Below, one piece after another: positions 43,779-55,630 of a stretch of 64,000 nt of DNA; position 1 is the stretch's first letter, and the number at the start of each line of letters is the position of its first letter. Origin of the DNA: Apiosordaria backusii (lineage: Eukaryota > Ascomycota > Sordariomycetes > Sordariales > Lasiosphaeriaceae); the NCBI GenBank assembly GCA_030549205.1, contig JAUKTV010000018.1, forward strand, positions 434,001-498,000, in the 5' to 3' direction. The notes under the pieces were generated by a model. That model ran no database searches, was not told where the DNA came from, and worked only from the letters and a program-made list of their open reading frames with translations. Both the position numbers and the translations under genes were made by a program.

Positions 43779-44930
43779 TCAATTTCGGAAGTCAACCACA
43801 AATCGGCGATCCACAAGTTGCAACGTCACGCTGTTCTCCTCACCCTCGAATCTCAAGCTCACTTTACCAGTTGACGCCTCCGCACCCATGACCTCAGCCT
43901 TGTAGAACATGGTGCTATCCGGGTAGAGCGCCAGCACTGTTTTACCCTTTTCCAGCTCAGGCAAGTCGGCCCCCGGCGGCGGGAGAGGAATCATACTGCT
44001 TGCGCTTGTGCGATACTCAACCCTCTGGTCTGGGGGCAGATCTGGGTCGGCATCTTGAACCTTGTACCGTCGTGACTTCCCTTCACCTAGCACTTGTTGT
44101 ACCTTTCCGAGCATCCACTCTGTGCTCTCGGCAGTGCTGGTTGGTTTTGGCTTGAACACCACATCTTGTCCTCGTAAAAAGACGTTGCGTGCTCGCTGAA
44201 GCGCCGTCCCGGATCCTAACCCGCCATCAGGCGGTACGCTATCGGCCTTGCCCGGTGTGTCACGATCTCCTCCACGTGGAGGGACACTATCCCGATTTGC
44301 AGACCTGTCACTTCCGCCGACGCTCCCACCTAGCTTTCGCGTGTGGCCTCCAGCTGGAGACGGAACCGGCGAGTCACCTGCGCCATCAAACTCATACACA
44401 GATCCTGGATCCTTATCACGATCCTTGTCTCTCTCTCTTTCTCGTTCCCTTTCCTTCTCGCGCTCTCTCTCTTTTTCTCTCTGTCCTAGCCCCCTCGCAG
44501 AGCTGGATCTTGCCCCGCTTGAAAGCAGCCCACTTGGTCGTTCCCTCCCACCTAAACTAGATGTTCCAGCAGACTGCGTCTCGGTGTCCTCCTTGGCCTT
44601 TACCAAAGCCCTCAGAATGGTGGCAGTTTCGATGAGAGCGTCAATTTGCTGCTTTGATTGATCGGCGCCCTTAACGCCGCTTCGAAGCAGTGCATCCAGT
44701 TTAGCCTCCTCGGCGCTGATATCAACGGAATTGTTATCTTTTGAAGACTTGGATTTCGATATGTACTTGTCTTGTGCCAGGATTCCTCTGAGTTCATCGT
44801 TACTGTTGTTGACTCCTTCGATCATGGCGCGCAAATCTTCTTTGATGTGTGACCAGATGGCGGCTTCCTCCCCCTGGGTGCTGCCACTGTTCCGGTTTGG
44901 CCCACGCGAGTTGCGGTTTCGTGAAGACAT
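43779..44930 (-). CDS. sgf29: SAGA complex subunit Sgf29
   Basis: Uninterrupted frame of 383 residues. Helical N-terminus (IWSHIKEDLRAMIEGVNNSN, AKLDALLRSGVKGAD, IETATILRALVKAKE), a charged middle with an Arg/Glu/Lys repeat (REKEREREKERER), and a C-terminal double Tudor region from about residue 245: GQDVVFKPKPTSTAESTEWMLGKVQQVL, YKVQDADPD, KTVLALYPDSTMFYKAEVMG, SLRFEGEE, VDRRFVVDF. The block ALYPDSTMFYKAEV is the Sgf29 aromatic cage that binds H3K4me2/3. Sgf29 directs the SAGA acetyltransferase module to active promoters. Plausible ORF start in good context just after the intergenic region; no intron needed. Confidence 0.93.
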   Translation of the reverse strand: MSSRNRNSRGPNRNSGSTQGEEAAIWSHIKEDLRAMIEGVNNSNDELRGILAQDKYISKSKSSKDNNSVDISAEEAKLDALLRSGVKGADQSKQQIDALIETATILRALVKAKEDTETQSAGTSSLGGRERPSGLLSSGARSSSARGLGQREKEREREKERERERERDKDRDKDPGSVYEFDGAGDSPVPSPAGGHTRKLGGSVGGSDRSANRDSVPPRGGDRDTPGKADSVPPDGGLGSGTALQRARNVFLRGQDVVFKPKPTSTAESTEWMLGKVQQVLGEGKSRRYKVQDADPDLPPDQRVEYRTSASSMIPLPPPGADLPELEKGKTVLALYPDSTMFYKAEVMGAEASTGKVSLRFEGEENSVTLQLVDRRFVVDFRN

Positions 44931-45688
44931 ATCGTGTTATTTTGTTCAAGCCAAGAAAAGGCTTCGAGGCCGAGAGCCGGCGTTATGGTCTTCGGATAAC
45001 GTTTGCCTCTGTAACAAAGACCATAAGCTATTATTGCTCAATTTCAGCATAGGTGCACGGTGAGTCATACATATTAGTTTGAAGCGTTTTGTCCCTATCG
45101 CCTGCGATATAGTGGTCGGATTCAACTTCCTGCGGTTTGATCTCGTACGTTTGCTGCTCTGTTGCTTGGTCTCATGAGGGTCTCAAGGTAGGTACCAAAT
45201 GCAAGACGTGGAGCGTGATTATGGGCAAGGTAAAATGAGTTAGAGAATCAAGAATTGGTCATGATAAAATGGTGGCCGTGGAGCAAACGCGCCGAAATTT
45301 GTCAAATGGTGGAAATGCGATCGCGACAATGCCCAGTGGCAGAATGTAATACATCGCGATTGGGCGGTGAAGGAGCTGTCGCTGGCTGAACGGAACCCCG
45401 CACAGTCCATTTGATTGAAGAAGTCTCGCCCAGGGACCCCAGCGGAATGTTCTTGGTGACGTAAAACGTCGGAGGGGCTAAAGCCGCACAACTTCCCCTC
45501 GAGTGGCAGGAGATAGGTACATACATTGGATCAGTACGATTAAATATCCAACTTGATCCAAACTTAAGGCACGCTTGGGGTGCTCTGACTTGCCCGTTCT
45601 TTGCTTCTTATCACGACTAGTTCAAGCGCTTCAGCTTGGCCCATCCCTGTCCTACCATACCATTGTTATCTTGTCTCCGTCTTCCGCG
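44931..45688. other. Divergent promoter region of SGF29 and phosphomannose isomerase
   Basis: Shared upstream region of two divergent genes, holding GGTAGGTACC at about 45187-45196. No other gene supported. Confidence 0.5.
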
Positions 45689-47092
45689 ATGCAGGTCCCT
45701 TTGATACGGCTCCAGTGCGGAGCCAACTCCTATGACTGGGGGAAGAAGGGCAATGACTCTGCTACTGCCAGATTTGCGGCTGCAACCCCTTCAGATGGAT
45801 TCACTATTGAAGAAGACAAGCCCTATGCAGAGGTATTTGACCTCATGTCCTGGTTGGACCCTGACAATCGGCTAACAAGTTTGGAATGATAGCTCTGGAT
45901 GGGCACACACCCGTCCAACCCCTCCAAAGACCTAACCACCGGCCGCACCCTGCTCGATCTCGTCCAGGACAACCAAGCCCTGTTGGCCCCATCCGTTGCG
46001 GCCAAATATGAGAACAAACTTCCTTTTCTCTTCAAGATCCTCTCCGTTGGCAAGGCTCTCTCAATCCAGGCCCACCCCAACAAGAAGCTTGCCGAGAAGC
46101 TCCACGCCCGTGACCCAAAGAACTATCCAGATGACAACCACAAGCCCGAGATGGCCATTGCCATCACTCCCTTCGAGGGGCTTTGTGGTTTCCGCCCACT
46201 AGCAGAGATCGCCCACTTCCTCGAGCACGTCCCCTCCCTCCGCCAGCTGGTGGGCGAAGACAAGGCCCAGTCCTTCATCGACACCGTCAAGGCCAACCCA
46301 GACGACAAGACCCAAAATAAAAAGGCTCTCCAAACCGCCTTTGGTGCATTGTTGTCCTCTTCCGAACAGGATCTCGCAACCGCAACGGCCTCGCTCGTTG
46401 AATCCGCCTCCTCCCAAGGCGCCGACTTCGCAGCGGGTGGCGTTTCCTCAACCTCTGGTTCCGTTCTTTCCGAACTCGTCACCCGTCTCCACGGCCAATT
46501 CGGTTCCGACTACGGCCTCTTTGTCCTCTTCTTCCTCAATTTTGTAACCCTCTCCCCCGGTGAGGCACTCTTCCTCCAGGCAGACGACATCCACGCCTAT
46601 GTTTCGGGCGATATCGTGGAGTGCATGGCCTCCAGCGACAACGTCGTTCGCGCGGGCTTCACCCCCAAGTTCAAGGATGTCGACACCCTGGTGGACATGC
46701 TGACGTACAACTACGCGCCCATTGACGAGCAAAAGATGGAGCCGGTCGATTACCCTTATGTTACGCTCAACAGAGCGGCGTACAGCTCGGGTTCCGAGGC
46801 AAAGCTGTACGATCCTCCTATCGAGGAGTTCAGTGTGGTTAGGACGGTGCTGAGGGGGAATGGGTCCAAGGCCACCTTTGATCCGTTGGATGGGCCCAGT
46901 ATCATTATCTGCACGGGTGGAAAAGGAAAGATTAGCGTTGGGCCGACGGTGAAGGAGATCAAGGAAGGGTATGTCTACTTTGTGGGTGCTACGGCCGAGT
47001 GTGTGCTGGAGAGCGAGGCGGGAGGAGATGAGGATGAGTTTGTCACGTTCAAGGCGTACTGTGAGGTCGAGGAGACAAGAAATGGGGCGTGA
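45689..47092 (+). CDS. Mannose-6-phosphate isomerase, type I
   Basis: Exons 45689-45832 and 45893-47092 join over a 60-nt intron (GTATTT...GCTAAC...GATAG) and give 447 residues, the normal length. Start MQVPLIRLQCGANSYDWGKKG is the conserved type I opening; the splice rebuilds YAELWMGTHPS. Zinc ligand regions SIQAHPNKKLAEKLH, DDNHKPEMAIAIT and LQADDIHAY are present, and the signature YVSGDIVECMASSDNVVRAGFTPKFKDV is complete. The enzyme interconverts fructose-6-phosphate and mannose-6-phosphate, supplying GDP-mannose for glycosylation and cell wall. Confidence 0.96.
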
Positions 47093-47316
47093 CTATCTGA
47101 GTCGGCTCGACTTTGAGGGAGCCTGGTTGTGAGGTAGAGATGAGAACTTGGAATGACTATTCCTAACAAAGAAAATGGGACAAAAGGTTGGTAACATCAA
47201 TATGCCTTTATGCTTCTAAATCACTCAAAACGCTCAGACCTAAACGCCGTAAATGCCATGCTCGTCACAAAAATACCGTCAACTCCAAACCCCTCCCAAG
47301 GTATAGGATCACTAAT

Positions 47317-49160
47317 TTAGTTCTCCTTCACTCTCTTCCCCGGCCTCAGCGAATCATCCGGCAAACCGCTCCTCTTCGTTCCTGGCAGGCTTCCTGTCCG
47401 GATATCATTATCATCTTGGCTCACCCTCCTGTGAGGGTACTCCATCTTTACCCCCGCAAAACAGTTCGCGTTGATCGGATCAGGGCTCTCTGAAAAGAAC
47501 GGGTGCTGAAGCGCATCAGCGGCCGTGAGCCTCTTTTCGGGATCATACTCAAGCAACCCAGCCAGCAGGTTATACCCCGGCGCGCCCAGCACCGAAAGCG
47601 AGCTCGCCCCGTTGGCTATCGCCGTCGAGGAAATCTGCTGGTTGATGGTGTTGTAGTACCACTTCTCCAGGTGGGAAACCGACGCGGCAGCGCTGTTTCC
47701 ACCCCTGCCGTGGTGAGATTGGTGGTGGTGCTGACCGTACCCGTGATGTCCATGGTGACCTCCGTGACCCCCTCCTCCTAATGGCGGGGACAGCGACGGC
47801 AGCTGTGAGTACTCCGGCATACTGGTTAACAACGGCCACCGCTCTTTGTTGGGCAAGCCCATCACGTCGACAATTTTCTGCATCTGGTTCCGCTGAAACG
47901 GCACCGTCTTTTTCGAGTCCATTTTCGCTTCTTCTCCCTTGAAGATGGGCCGAAGAGACAACAGCTCGGCAAAGATGCAGCCCACCGCCCACATGTCTAT
48001 CGCTGGGGTGTAGTGCCTGCTTCCCAGCAGGAGCTCCGGGGCGCGGTACCAGATTGTCACTACGACTTTATCGCCCGAGAATAAACTGTGGAGTGGTTTG
48101 TAAAATAACCGGGCGAGACCCAGATCGCCAATCTTGACCTCACCCGACGAGGTCACCATGATGTTGGCTGGCTTGAGGTCGCGGTGGAGCACCCAGTTGG
48201 TGTGGAGGTATTGGCAGCCGTTGAGCAGCTGAAACATGATGCTCTTGATGGTGTTTGGGGGGATGGGATGGCGCGGTTGCTGAGTGTGGTGGTGAATGAT
48301 TTGAAGCAAATCGTGTTCGGCGTACTCGAAAACCATAAAGATGCACTTGTCTTCGAGGATAATTTCGATAAGTTTGATGACGTTTGCGTGGTTGAGTTCG
48401 GAACAGAGTGCCATTTCTCTCACGGCGGATTGTGAGATGCCAGTATACGTGATCTGCTCGCCCTCCTTGTCGGGCTTGAACTTCTTGATGGCAAATTCGC
48501 CAGGCTGGCCGTGGCGGCCATGAGCTTTGTAGACGCGGCCATAAGTACCACTGGAAATGAAGCCAATGACTTTGTACTTGTCTGTCACTCGTACTTTGCT
48601 CTGATATTGAATAGGCCCTCCGCGGTCACCTGGGTCTATTTTTTTCATGTATTAGTTTCATGATTTGTTTATAGTTTGAATGAAAACTGACAGGATGAGG
48701 TTCGTTGCTGCTGCTGTTGCTGTTGGAAGCTGACTTCAGCTCTCAAATTTCGGGCTGGGTTCATGGCGCTAACAAGATTATTTGATCTGAGTTCACCAGC
48801 GCTGGTGACGGCAAAAGAAGGGTTGTGGTGAGTCTGGGCAACAGGGGCATAATGGTGTGGGTGGTGATGCATAAAGGCGGCGGTTGAAGACGACGATGTA
48901 GAGGATGAGGATGAGGCTGACAGCGATGAGAGACCTGGCCTAGGGAGATCGACGCCATTGGTCTTGGCGACTACCACGCGCCGCGCAGCAACAGCAGTTC
49001 CCGCCCTCGCAACACTAAAGAGTCCCCCAACCACAGCGCTTTGTTGGGCATACTGAGGGTGCTGCGGTTGTTGGAACTGCTGTTGCTGTTGTTGTTGTTG
49101 TTGCTGCTGCTGCTGCTGCTGTATTGGAGGCTTCTGTAGTGGGGTATATCGGTTGTCCAT
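47317..49160 (-). CDS. ssn3: Cyclin-dependent kinase 8 (Mediator kinase, Ssn3/Srb10)
   Basis: Exons 49160-48692 and 48635-47317 give 595 residues; the 56-nt intron ends AATAG and joins the N-terminal segment to YPGDRGGPIQYQSKVRVTDKYKVIGF in phase. Kinase motifs: glycine loop ISSGTYGRVYKA, Lys in FAIKKFK, cyclin-contact helix SQSAVREMALCSEL (the SMSACRE-type element), catalytic loop LHRDLKPANIM, activation Asp in GDLGLAR, and VVTIWYRAPELLLG. The catalytic sequence (HRDLKPAN, with Mediator-kinase style DLG) points to CDK8 rather than a cell-cycle CDK. The N-terminus has a Gln run coded by CAG/CAA and a Ser/His-rich stretch. The kinase carries a Gly/His-rich insertion (about 25 residues) after SLSPPLG. 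Part of the Mediator CDK module repressing or activating Pol II genes. Confidence 0.93.
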
Positions 49161-50172
49161 GCCAGCAAGCAACACCACTTTTGAATCCTGGGCGAGCTTT
49201 CACTTCTCTACACCTGGCCCATTGATGAAGAACGATAAGGCGGGCGCAACCAAATAAAGGTCAAAACACTATTTTTGACGCAGTGACCAAGTGAAAAAAA
49301 AACCTAGTCTGGAATTTGACAGGCAACAGGGAAGGAAGCTGAAGAGAAAGAGAGCTTGGGCTTCATGGGTCGGATAGCCACCGAGTCCAGTTCTGTCCCA
49401 TTCAACTTCTCACGCCATCGGGTCGTTCGTATATCGATTACGGGGAGGCGAGATATGATGACGCTAATAAAAGAAAGAGACACGACCTGCCTTTAAAGTC
49501 GGCCTGCACGCTCCTTTTCAAGGAGGAGCCCATGATGAAATCCTGTGACCGACAAGACGAGTCAGCAACTTCCTGGTGATCTCCCCGCGATCCTGCAGTG
49601 GGAACTTCCACCTGAATTTCAGGGGCTACGGGAGGGGTCAGCAGCCAGAAAGCCAAGCAGCCAACTCCTGCGGGCAAAGGAGGAAAATACACTTACATAC
49701 AACCCGACACGACCTGCGTTTGCGCTCCACCGTGTGATGCAGAGCGCACCCAATTGGCGATCTGCCCGGCAAAAAGACCTTGGTTGGGGGCGTCCGAGTT
49801 TCGTAGCGAGATTTGCCTGCTCTGCTGTTCCCGTCACCGGTGCCCAACAGAATGGCCGGGAGTACCATGCAAGAAAGTGACGGATGGCAATTTGGAGACG
49901 TTGTGGAATCCAGTTCCGGTGATGAGGTTGATTCAAGGTTGACCGTTCAAACGGTTTAGCGTGGGGGAGGGCGATAAGCTTGGCTACCTGAAGGGAGACT
50001 GGATTGTTTTCCGCGAGTATCATGCCTAAGGTGCCTTACTTTCGAGCTTGCGTCATCCCATCAATGCTACCAGTGGAGAGAAATGCATCCTTTTCATTCA
50101 CCATGACCTTATAGAAAAAGTAAAATCGCTCGCTACTCCATACACAACAAAACCAGCCGGCCGGGCCCTCCT
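49161..50172. other. Intergenic region
   Basis: Promoter and leader of ssn3 plus the 3' flank of arp2. Frames here are chance. No repeats of note. Confidence 0.45.
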
Positions 50173-51542
50173 TTATCTCGGCCCAAGCTTCTCCAGGATT
50201 CTTGTGCCTTGCTCCTCCCACTCCTGCTTAGAAATCCACATACTGTCCTTGTCGGCCATAATGTTGGCCAACACTGCACCACCTAAGAAAACCATGTGCC
50301 GTCTCCGCGGCGGATCTTCTATCCTGACCTTGAACTTGTTCAGCCGCTCCGGATTTCCTTGCAGCACTCTTGTGAGCCAAAGTTGCTTCAGCTCCTTCTC
50401 CAGGCGTGAAGGGAGACCAGGATACATGCTGCTACCACCAGACAAGACAATGGCCTTGAAGAGGGAGGATCGAACGTCCACATCGGCAGCTTGAATAGTG
50501 TTGAATAAGAATTCGGCAATACCGGGCTGGTCGCAGTCGACGAGGTGCGGCTGGAATAGACACTCGGGCGCCTCAAACCGCTCAGACCCCACGCGAATGA
50601 CACGGCCGTCAGGCAGTGTGTAGCTTTCCACCAACACTGTCGTATCCTCGCTCAATCTCTTGTCCAGCTCAAGATCATACGAGACATAGCAGAGCTTCTC
50701 CTTCATCTGGCGTACCGTCTCGAAATCGGCAGTACGGTTGAGTGCATACCCGCGGCGCGTCAGCAAAGCAATCAGGTTGCGGGTAACGTCACGACCGGCG
50801 ACATCGAGGCGGCGCGTAAGATGGTTGAGGACGACGGACTCGTAGACGGGGACAATATGCGTGACGCCGTCGCCGGAATCAACAACTACACCGGAGCTGA
50901 GACCTGTTTCCCTCTCACCTGTTAGCTATCCCTCTCGTGCCGCTTGCGCGGTGCAACTGCAAGCCTAGGGAGACACGTACCCTGAGCATAAAGCGCCAGA
51001 ACAGCTTGGATAGCCACATACACGCCCCCAAACTCATACCGTTCAAACATGACCTGGCACATCTGCTCCCTGTTCCTCAGTGGGTTGAGCGGTGGTTCGG
51101 TGAGCAGGATCTTGCGACCCCGGGTATCAACCTTCATCTTTTCGTAGAAAGTGTAATCCCAGAGATGCTGCATATCGTCCCATTTCTTCACGATGCCGTT
51201 CTCCATTGGGTACGAGACTTGCAACATGGTGCGGGCGGCGGCGGCCTCGTCACCGCACATGATATCCTTGATTATCATATCGCTGCCTCCTTGTTCCTCG
51301 GTACGCAGGATGGGCCGGCCGACGATAGATGGGTACTGAAACTCGGGGAAATTCTGGGCGGCATAGCCTACTTTGAGAAAGCCTGTGCCGCCATCGAGAA
51401 CTGCGAAAGGAGAGGTGAATCATGGTCAGTCTGTGGTCACGGCGGATAGCTATGTCGAGCTGCTAGCCAGCTTGGGCGTCGAGGAACTGGCAGCTATAGG
51501 GTTCCTGGAATTGAGCTCACCTATTGGAGCTTCGTTCGCCAT
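50173..51542 (-). CDS. arp2: Actin-related protein 2 (Arp2/3 complex)
   Basis: Exons 51542-51521, 51400-50981 and 50903-50173 give 390 residues, the usual Arp2 length. The tiny first exon (MANEAPI, 22 nt) is joined in phase to VLDGGTGFLKVGYAAQNFPEFQYPSIVGRP, a hallmark of Arp2. Actin-fold nucleotide motifs VLDGGTGFLKVGYA, GVVVDSGDGVTHIVPVY and AIVLSGGSSMYPGLPSRLEKELK are all present. Its position in a 5-exon-style actin fold as a nucleator makes it the pseudo-barbed-end subunit of Arp2/3, needed for endocytic actin patches. The short first exon is easy to miss in automatic annotation. Confidence 0.95.
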
Positions 51543-52029
51543 GTTGATCGTCTTTTGTTTATGGTTTGAGCCCAGAAATCAAATTCGATGGTGGTGTTGT
51601 GTGTCGCCAGAACCGACCAGGCGGAATGCGCAACGGAGCTGTCGGTCAAGTCGGTGTTGATGATGCTTGGTTGCTTGCGCGGCGGAGACGTTAATGGTGG
51701 GGTTGGTTGCCAGGAGTCTGGCTGCGCGGTGAGGCTGGCGCTGGCTGCCAGCAAGGAAGGGGAAGCCCCACAGCAGCACCCAAGTTGTGGCTTGGCCCAT
51801 GACAGGACAGGGGCCGCTCATCAGGAGGCACACGTGATACCCCGCATTGGCACCACTCCTCCATCGATTACAGGGACCGATTCTCGGCGGCTCCCGTTGT
51901 TGGCCACTGTATGCAGATGATCCCACCAAACAGAAATCTCTAGATATCACCAGGGCTCTCATTCTACGAATCCATCTGGACTTTAGTAACAATTTCGACC
52001 TATCTACAGAACACGATACCACAGCCATC
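51543..52029. other. Divergent promoter region
   Basis: Shared upstream region of arp2 (minus) and the DCG1-like gene (plus). No extra features. Confidence 0.5.
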
Positions 52030-52861
52030 ATGTCGACCACATTTGTGAGGCGCACCATCAAAATCCTGGTGTTGAACCCCAACTCCTCTGCATCCATGAC
52101 CCATGGAGTCGAGGAAGCCATCCGGGGTATGACCCTACCTCTGGTACGTGCCCCTGAACTGTCATCTTGCGTCTATAACGTCCCTTCTCTAACAACACGG
52201 GGATCAGTCCACGGAAATTTACACCTACACGGCACCCCCAGCATCTCCAGCGTCTATAAATGATGGTGATGACGTGCAGCAGAGTGCAGATGTTGTCTTG
52301 AGCAACCTAAAGGACACCAACATTCCGACCGAATACGACGCCGTCCTGGTTGCTTGTTATTCCGTGCACCCTCTGGTCCACCTCATCCGAGAAAATTGGC
52401 CCCATCTTGCCGTCACAGGCATCTTTGAAGCGAGCATCGTAACGTCTCTCTCGCTACTCCCATACCAAGAGAACTGGGGCATCGTCACCACGGGAAAGTT
52501 CTGGGAGAAGCATTTGTCTGACGGCGTGCACAAGTTCGTGGGCAGCCAGGACAGCAACAGCAGATTCGCTGGTGTTGAGACCACTGGTCTGAATGCCGGA
52601 GATTTCCATGGCGGTGTCGATCCTGCTGTGGTTCGGCAGAAGCTGTGCGAGGCAACAAGGAGACTACTGGACCGTGGTGTGCAAGCTGTTGTCATGGGGT
52701 GTGCGGGAATGGCTGGACTAGAAGACATTATTAGGTCTGTTGCAACTGAGGAACGTGGGGCAGAAGCTGGAAGGAAGCTTCTTGTCATCGATGGCGTCAA
52801 GGCCGGAGTTGGCTTGCTTGAACAAATGGTTCGCGATAAGCGCATGTTCCAAAGATCGTAA
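52030..52861 (+). CDS. Asp/Glu/hydantoin racemase family protein (DCG1-like)
   Basis: Exons 52030-52143 and 52208-52861 (64-nt intron, GTACGT...ATCAG) give 255 residues. The opening IKILVLNPNSSASMTHGVEEAI is the N-terminal strand of the Asp/Glu racemase fold with the Asn-Pro-Asn-Ser loop. The two catalytic cysteines are VACYSVHPL in the first half and MGCAGMAG in the second, as expected for the family. Yeast DCG1 is induced with allantoin-degradation genes; the actual substrate of fungal members is unclear. Expressed divergently from arp2. Confidence 0.9.
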
Positions 52862-52999
52862 CGTTTATTTGTGTTAGCCTAGGTAGCGGAAACGGAAAAG
52901 AAAAAATGCATATGCAAACTGCCAAGAGACCCAACTCCAAACTCCAAGCTTGCTTGCCATACCTATACCAGTAGTCCATCTGCAGTTCTGCACATTCAA

Positions 53000-54599
53000 T
53001 CAGTCAACCCTTCTCGTTCTGCCCCAGACCTCGTCTGCGTCTTTTCTTCCCCTGGTTTCGGGGACACGGCCGCTCACAAATGCCGCCCATAGGAGCGCAA
53101 ATGCGGCAAAAATAAAGTACACCCAGCCAGCACCGCCAAAAGCATTGTTCAGCGCCGCGTTGACAATGGGGAACAAGTACGCTACGAGGAAGGTAGCCAC
53201 GTAGCTGGCACCTAAAGCCCAACTCTGCGTCGCCCCCACAGCCTCGGGGCCTACGAGCTCAGAGGCCATGATGAATGGTACTGGGCCCAGGCCGACGGCG
53301 AAGAAGGCCACAAAGAATAAGACGGCAATCGCGGACAAGATCTTGACGTCGAAACGGATAGCGAGGGCCAAGGCCAAAGAACTAGTACCTTGTCCAATGA
53401 TGGAAGCCAACAGACAGGTCTTCCGTCCAAAACGATCGGGCAGAGGGGAGGCAGCCATAGTAACGCCAAGGTTGATGATTGAGATGATGATGGTTAACAA
53501 GGCGGAGCTGATCGGTAGAAGGTCCTTCAACAGTGAGACGGAGTACATGATGATCGAGTTGATGCCGCATAATTGTTGGGCAAACATGATGCCCACAACC
53601 GCGATGATGGCTGGCCTTGTGATGGGATCACGGAGAACCTGCAGAAATCCAAGATGTACCCGAGGGGAGTGTTGAGCGCTGGCAGAGGGCGAGAGAAGGC
53701 CAGAGGCGTCTGCAGAGGTGCTCTCATCTCTGACAAGAAGCGCTTCCTCCTCACTAGTGGGCTTGCTAGATCCTTGTCCCCAGCTTTCCACTTCCTCGTC
53801 AATGTTGCTAGCCCTGCCGCGGATGCGCTGCAAAACACGCCGAGCGTGAGCGACATCACCCTTGGCACTTGCGGTCCAAGCGGGGCTTTCAGGAAGAAGA
53901 ACCAAGCCTAGAAACTGCGCAAGGGCAACGATGATACCGGTAGCCATAATCCATCGCCAAGCACTACCATAACTCAGGAAGAAGCCAAGGGTTTGGGTGA
54001 ACAAGATGCCGACATTGATGCTGATTTGAGTGAAGGCACCAAAGAAACCTCGCTGTGTCGGCGGAGCCACTTCGCTGATGTACAAGGGGACGATGACTGT
54101 GCTGGCACCGGCTCCAACGCCCGTTAGGAATCGACCGATGATCATGCTTAGAACGGAGCCTGCAGACGTCTCGACGATGGACCCAAGTAGGTAAAAGGCG
54201 GCCGTCAACTGCATGGGGAGCCTGCGCCCGCGTGCGGACGTGAAAGGGCCAGATGTAAGAGCACCGAGGAGACCGCCAACGGTGAAGATGGCCGATATAG
54301 CAGCAAATTCAGAACGGCTCATGGGTATGCAGTCAGCAACATCGTCAGACGAGCCACTCTTGGTGATAACAAGGGCGGCCAGCTGTTGAAGAGCCGAGAT
54401 GCTCTTCTTTTGGCAAGTAATCACATCTTCAGGGGCGTTGAGTTCGGCCTATCAAGACGTAGAGAAGTGTCAGCTAAAGACTCCCCGATAGTTAAGAGGA
54501 CGACAAACCTACCAGGTGGAAACCAAACTGGAGGGGTCCGAGGGTGGCAATGAATATCAGTACCACCAAGAACGGCGTGACCTCGTGCAGGGCGGTCAT
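53000..54599 (-). CDS. Major facilitator sugar transporter-like protein (VPS73/GLUT type)
   Basis: Exons 54599-54513 and 54448-53000 give 511 residues. Exon 1 encodes the first helix MTALHEVTPFLVVLIFIATLGPLQFGFHL; the 64-nt intron ends ATAG. Sugar porter motifs: GRFLTGVGAGASTVIVPLYISEVAPPTQRG, LLPESPAW, QQLCGINSIIMYS (Gln-rich helix VII), DRFGRK, and the final PETRGR. The central loop holds a Ser/Glu-rich insertion (SSKPTSEEEALLVRDES) that could be regulatory. Related fungal proteins include yeast Vps73. Predicted plasma membrane or vacuolar hexose transport; the substrate is not known. Confidence 0.9.
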
Positions 54600-55630
54600 G
54601 GTGCCACGAGAATGAGAGTGTATGTATCGACTGTTTGGTGTATTATATTGTATTGTAGACGAATGCTGATGCTAATTGAAGCACATGGTGCGACGAGGGA
54701 TGGTGATGACGTTTGAGCAACACAGCCAGCGTCGGTGTTGTTGTTTGGGTTGCGATGTCGTGGTCCAGACCGCTGCCGAGAGCTGGAAGCTCTGGAGCAA
54801 GCAAGGGACGGGGAGCTGGGGAAGTGGGGCAGTGACCCAGGGCAGTACCCGGCTGAATGGACAGGAGCAAGGGTCTTTTACTGATCTAATTGCATATTGT
54901 GCCTAAGTGCATACTATACACCGGTACGCTGCTTCGGGCTCAATATAAAAAACTCCCAAGAAGATGATGTTGATCCAAAATTTCCTGGCCGGGTAGGTGA
55001 GCTCGGAGCTTCCACAAGGTCACCAAGCTATGTACTTGAAATTTCCATTTAGGGTGCTCATCCCACAGTCATGGCAGCTTGTTGAGCCTCGATATGGACC
55101 CTTCCTCGGCAATTCGCGGCTTATGTAGCTTGAGCAGATGAACGGGAATGGCAACCCGCATGTTGCGAGCTTCCTCCGAAAAAGGCGTTGTTGCTGAGCT
55201 CATCAGCGTGCATATACGACGTCATCTTTCACACAGCAAGAGTCTTGCCTCGTACGCTTCTGCAAAGCCCGTCTCTAGGAAGGTAGGCACCGTTTGGTAA
55301 ATGAAGCATATGTGGAGGAGAAGAAAGTGAATTAATCATCATCATTTCTCGGCATTCCGATGGGACCGGAAAGTGGACCATGAATCGGCAGGAGTCGCCG
55401 AATCCAGTTCACCTCGGGAAGGCGGGGCATCCGCTGCTTGCTGCATCTCGAAACGAACGAAATGAGGGGCAGGATTGACGTGCGCCCTTGACTTTGACAT
55501 GTTTATTTACCTTATAAGGTCGTAGAAGTCCCACCATATTCGCAAACTCGTCGCCAGAATAAACTAGCCCATAGTCTCGATCAATTCTTACAATACACAC
55601 TTTCAGATCGTCCCTGAGTGATCAACCATT
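54600..55630. other. Divergent promoter region
   Basis: About 1 kb separating the transporter (minus) from the NmrA-like gene (plus). No supported gene. Confidence 0.45.
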
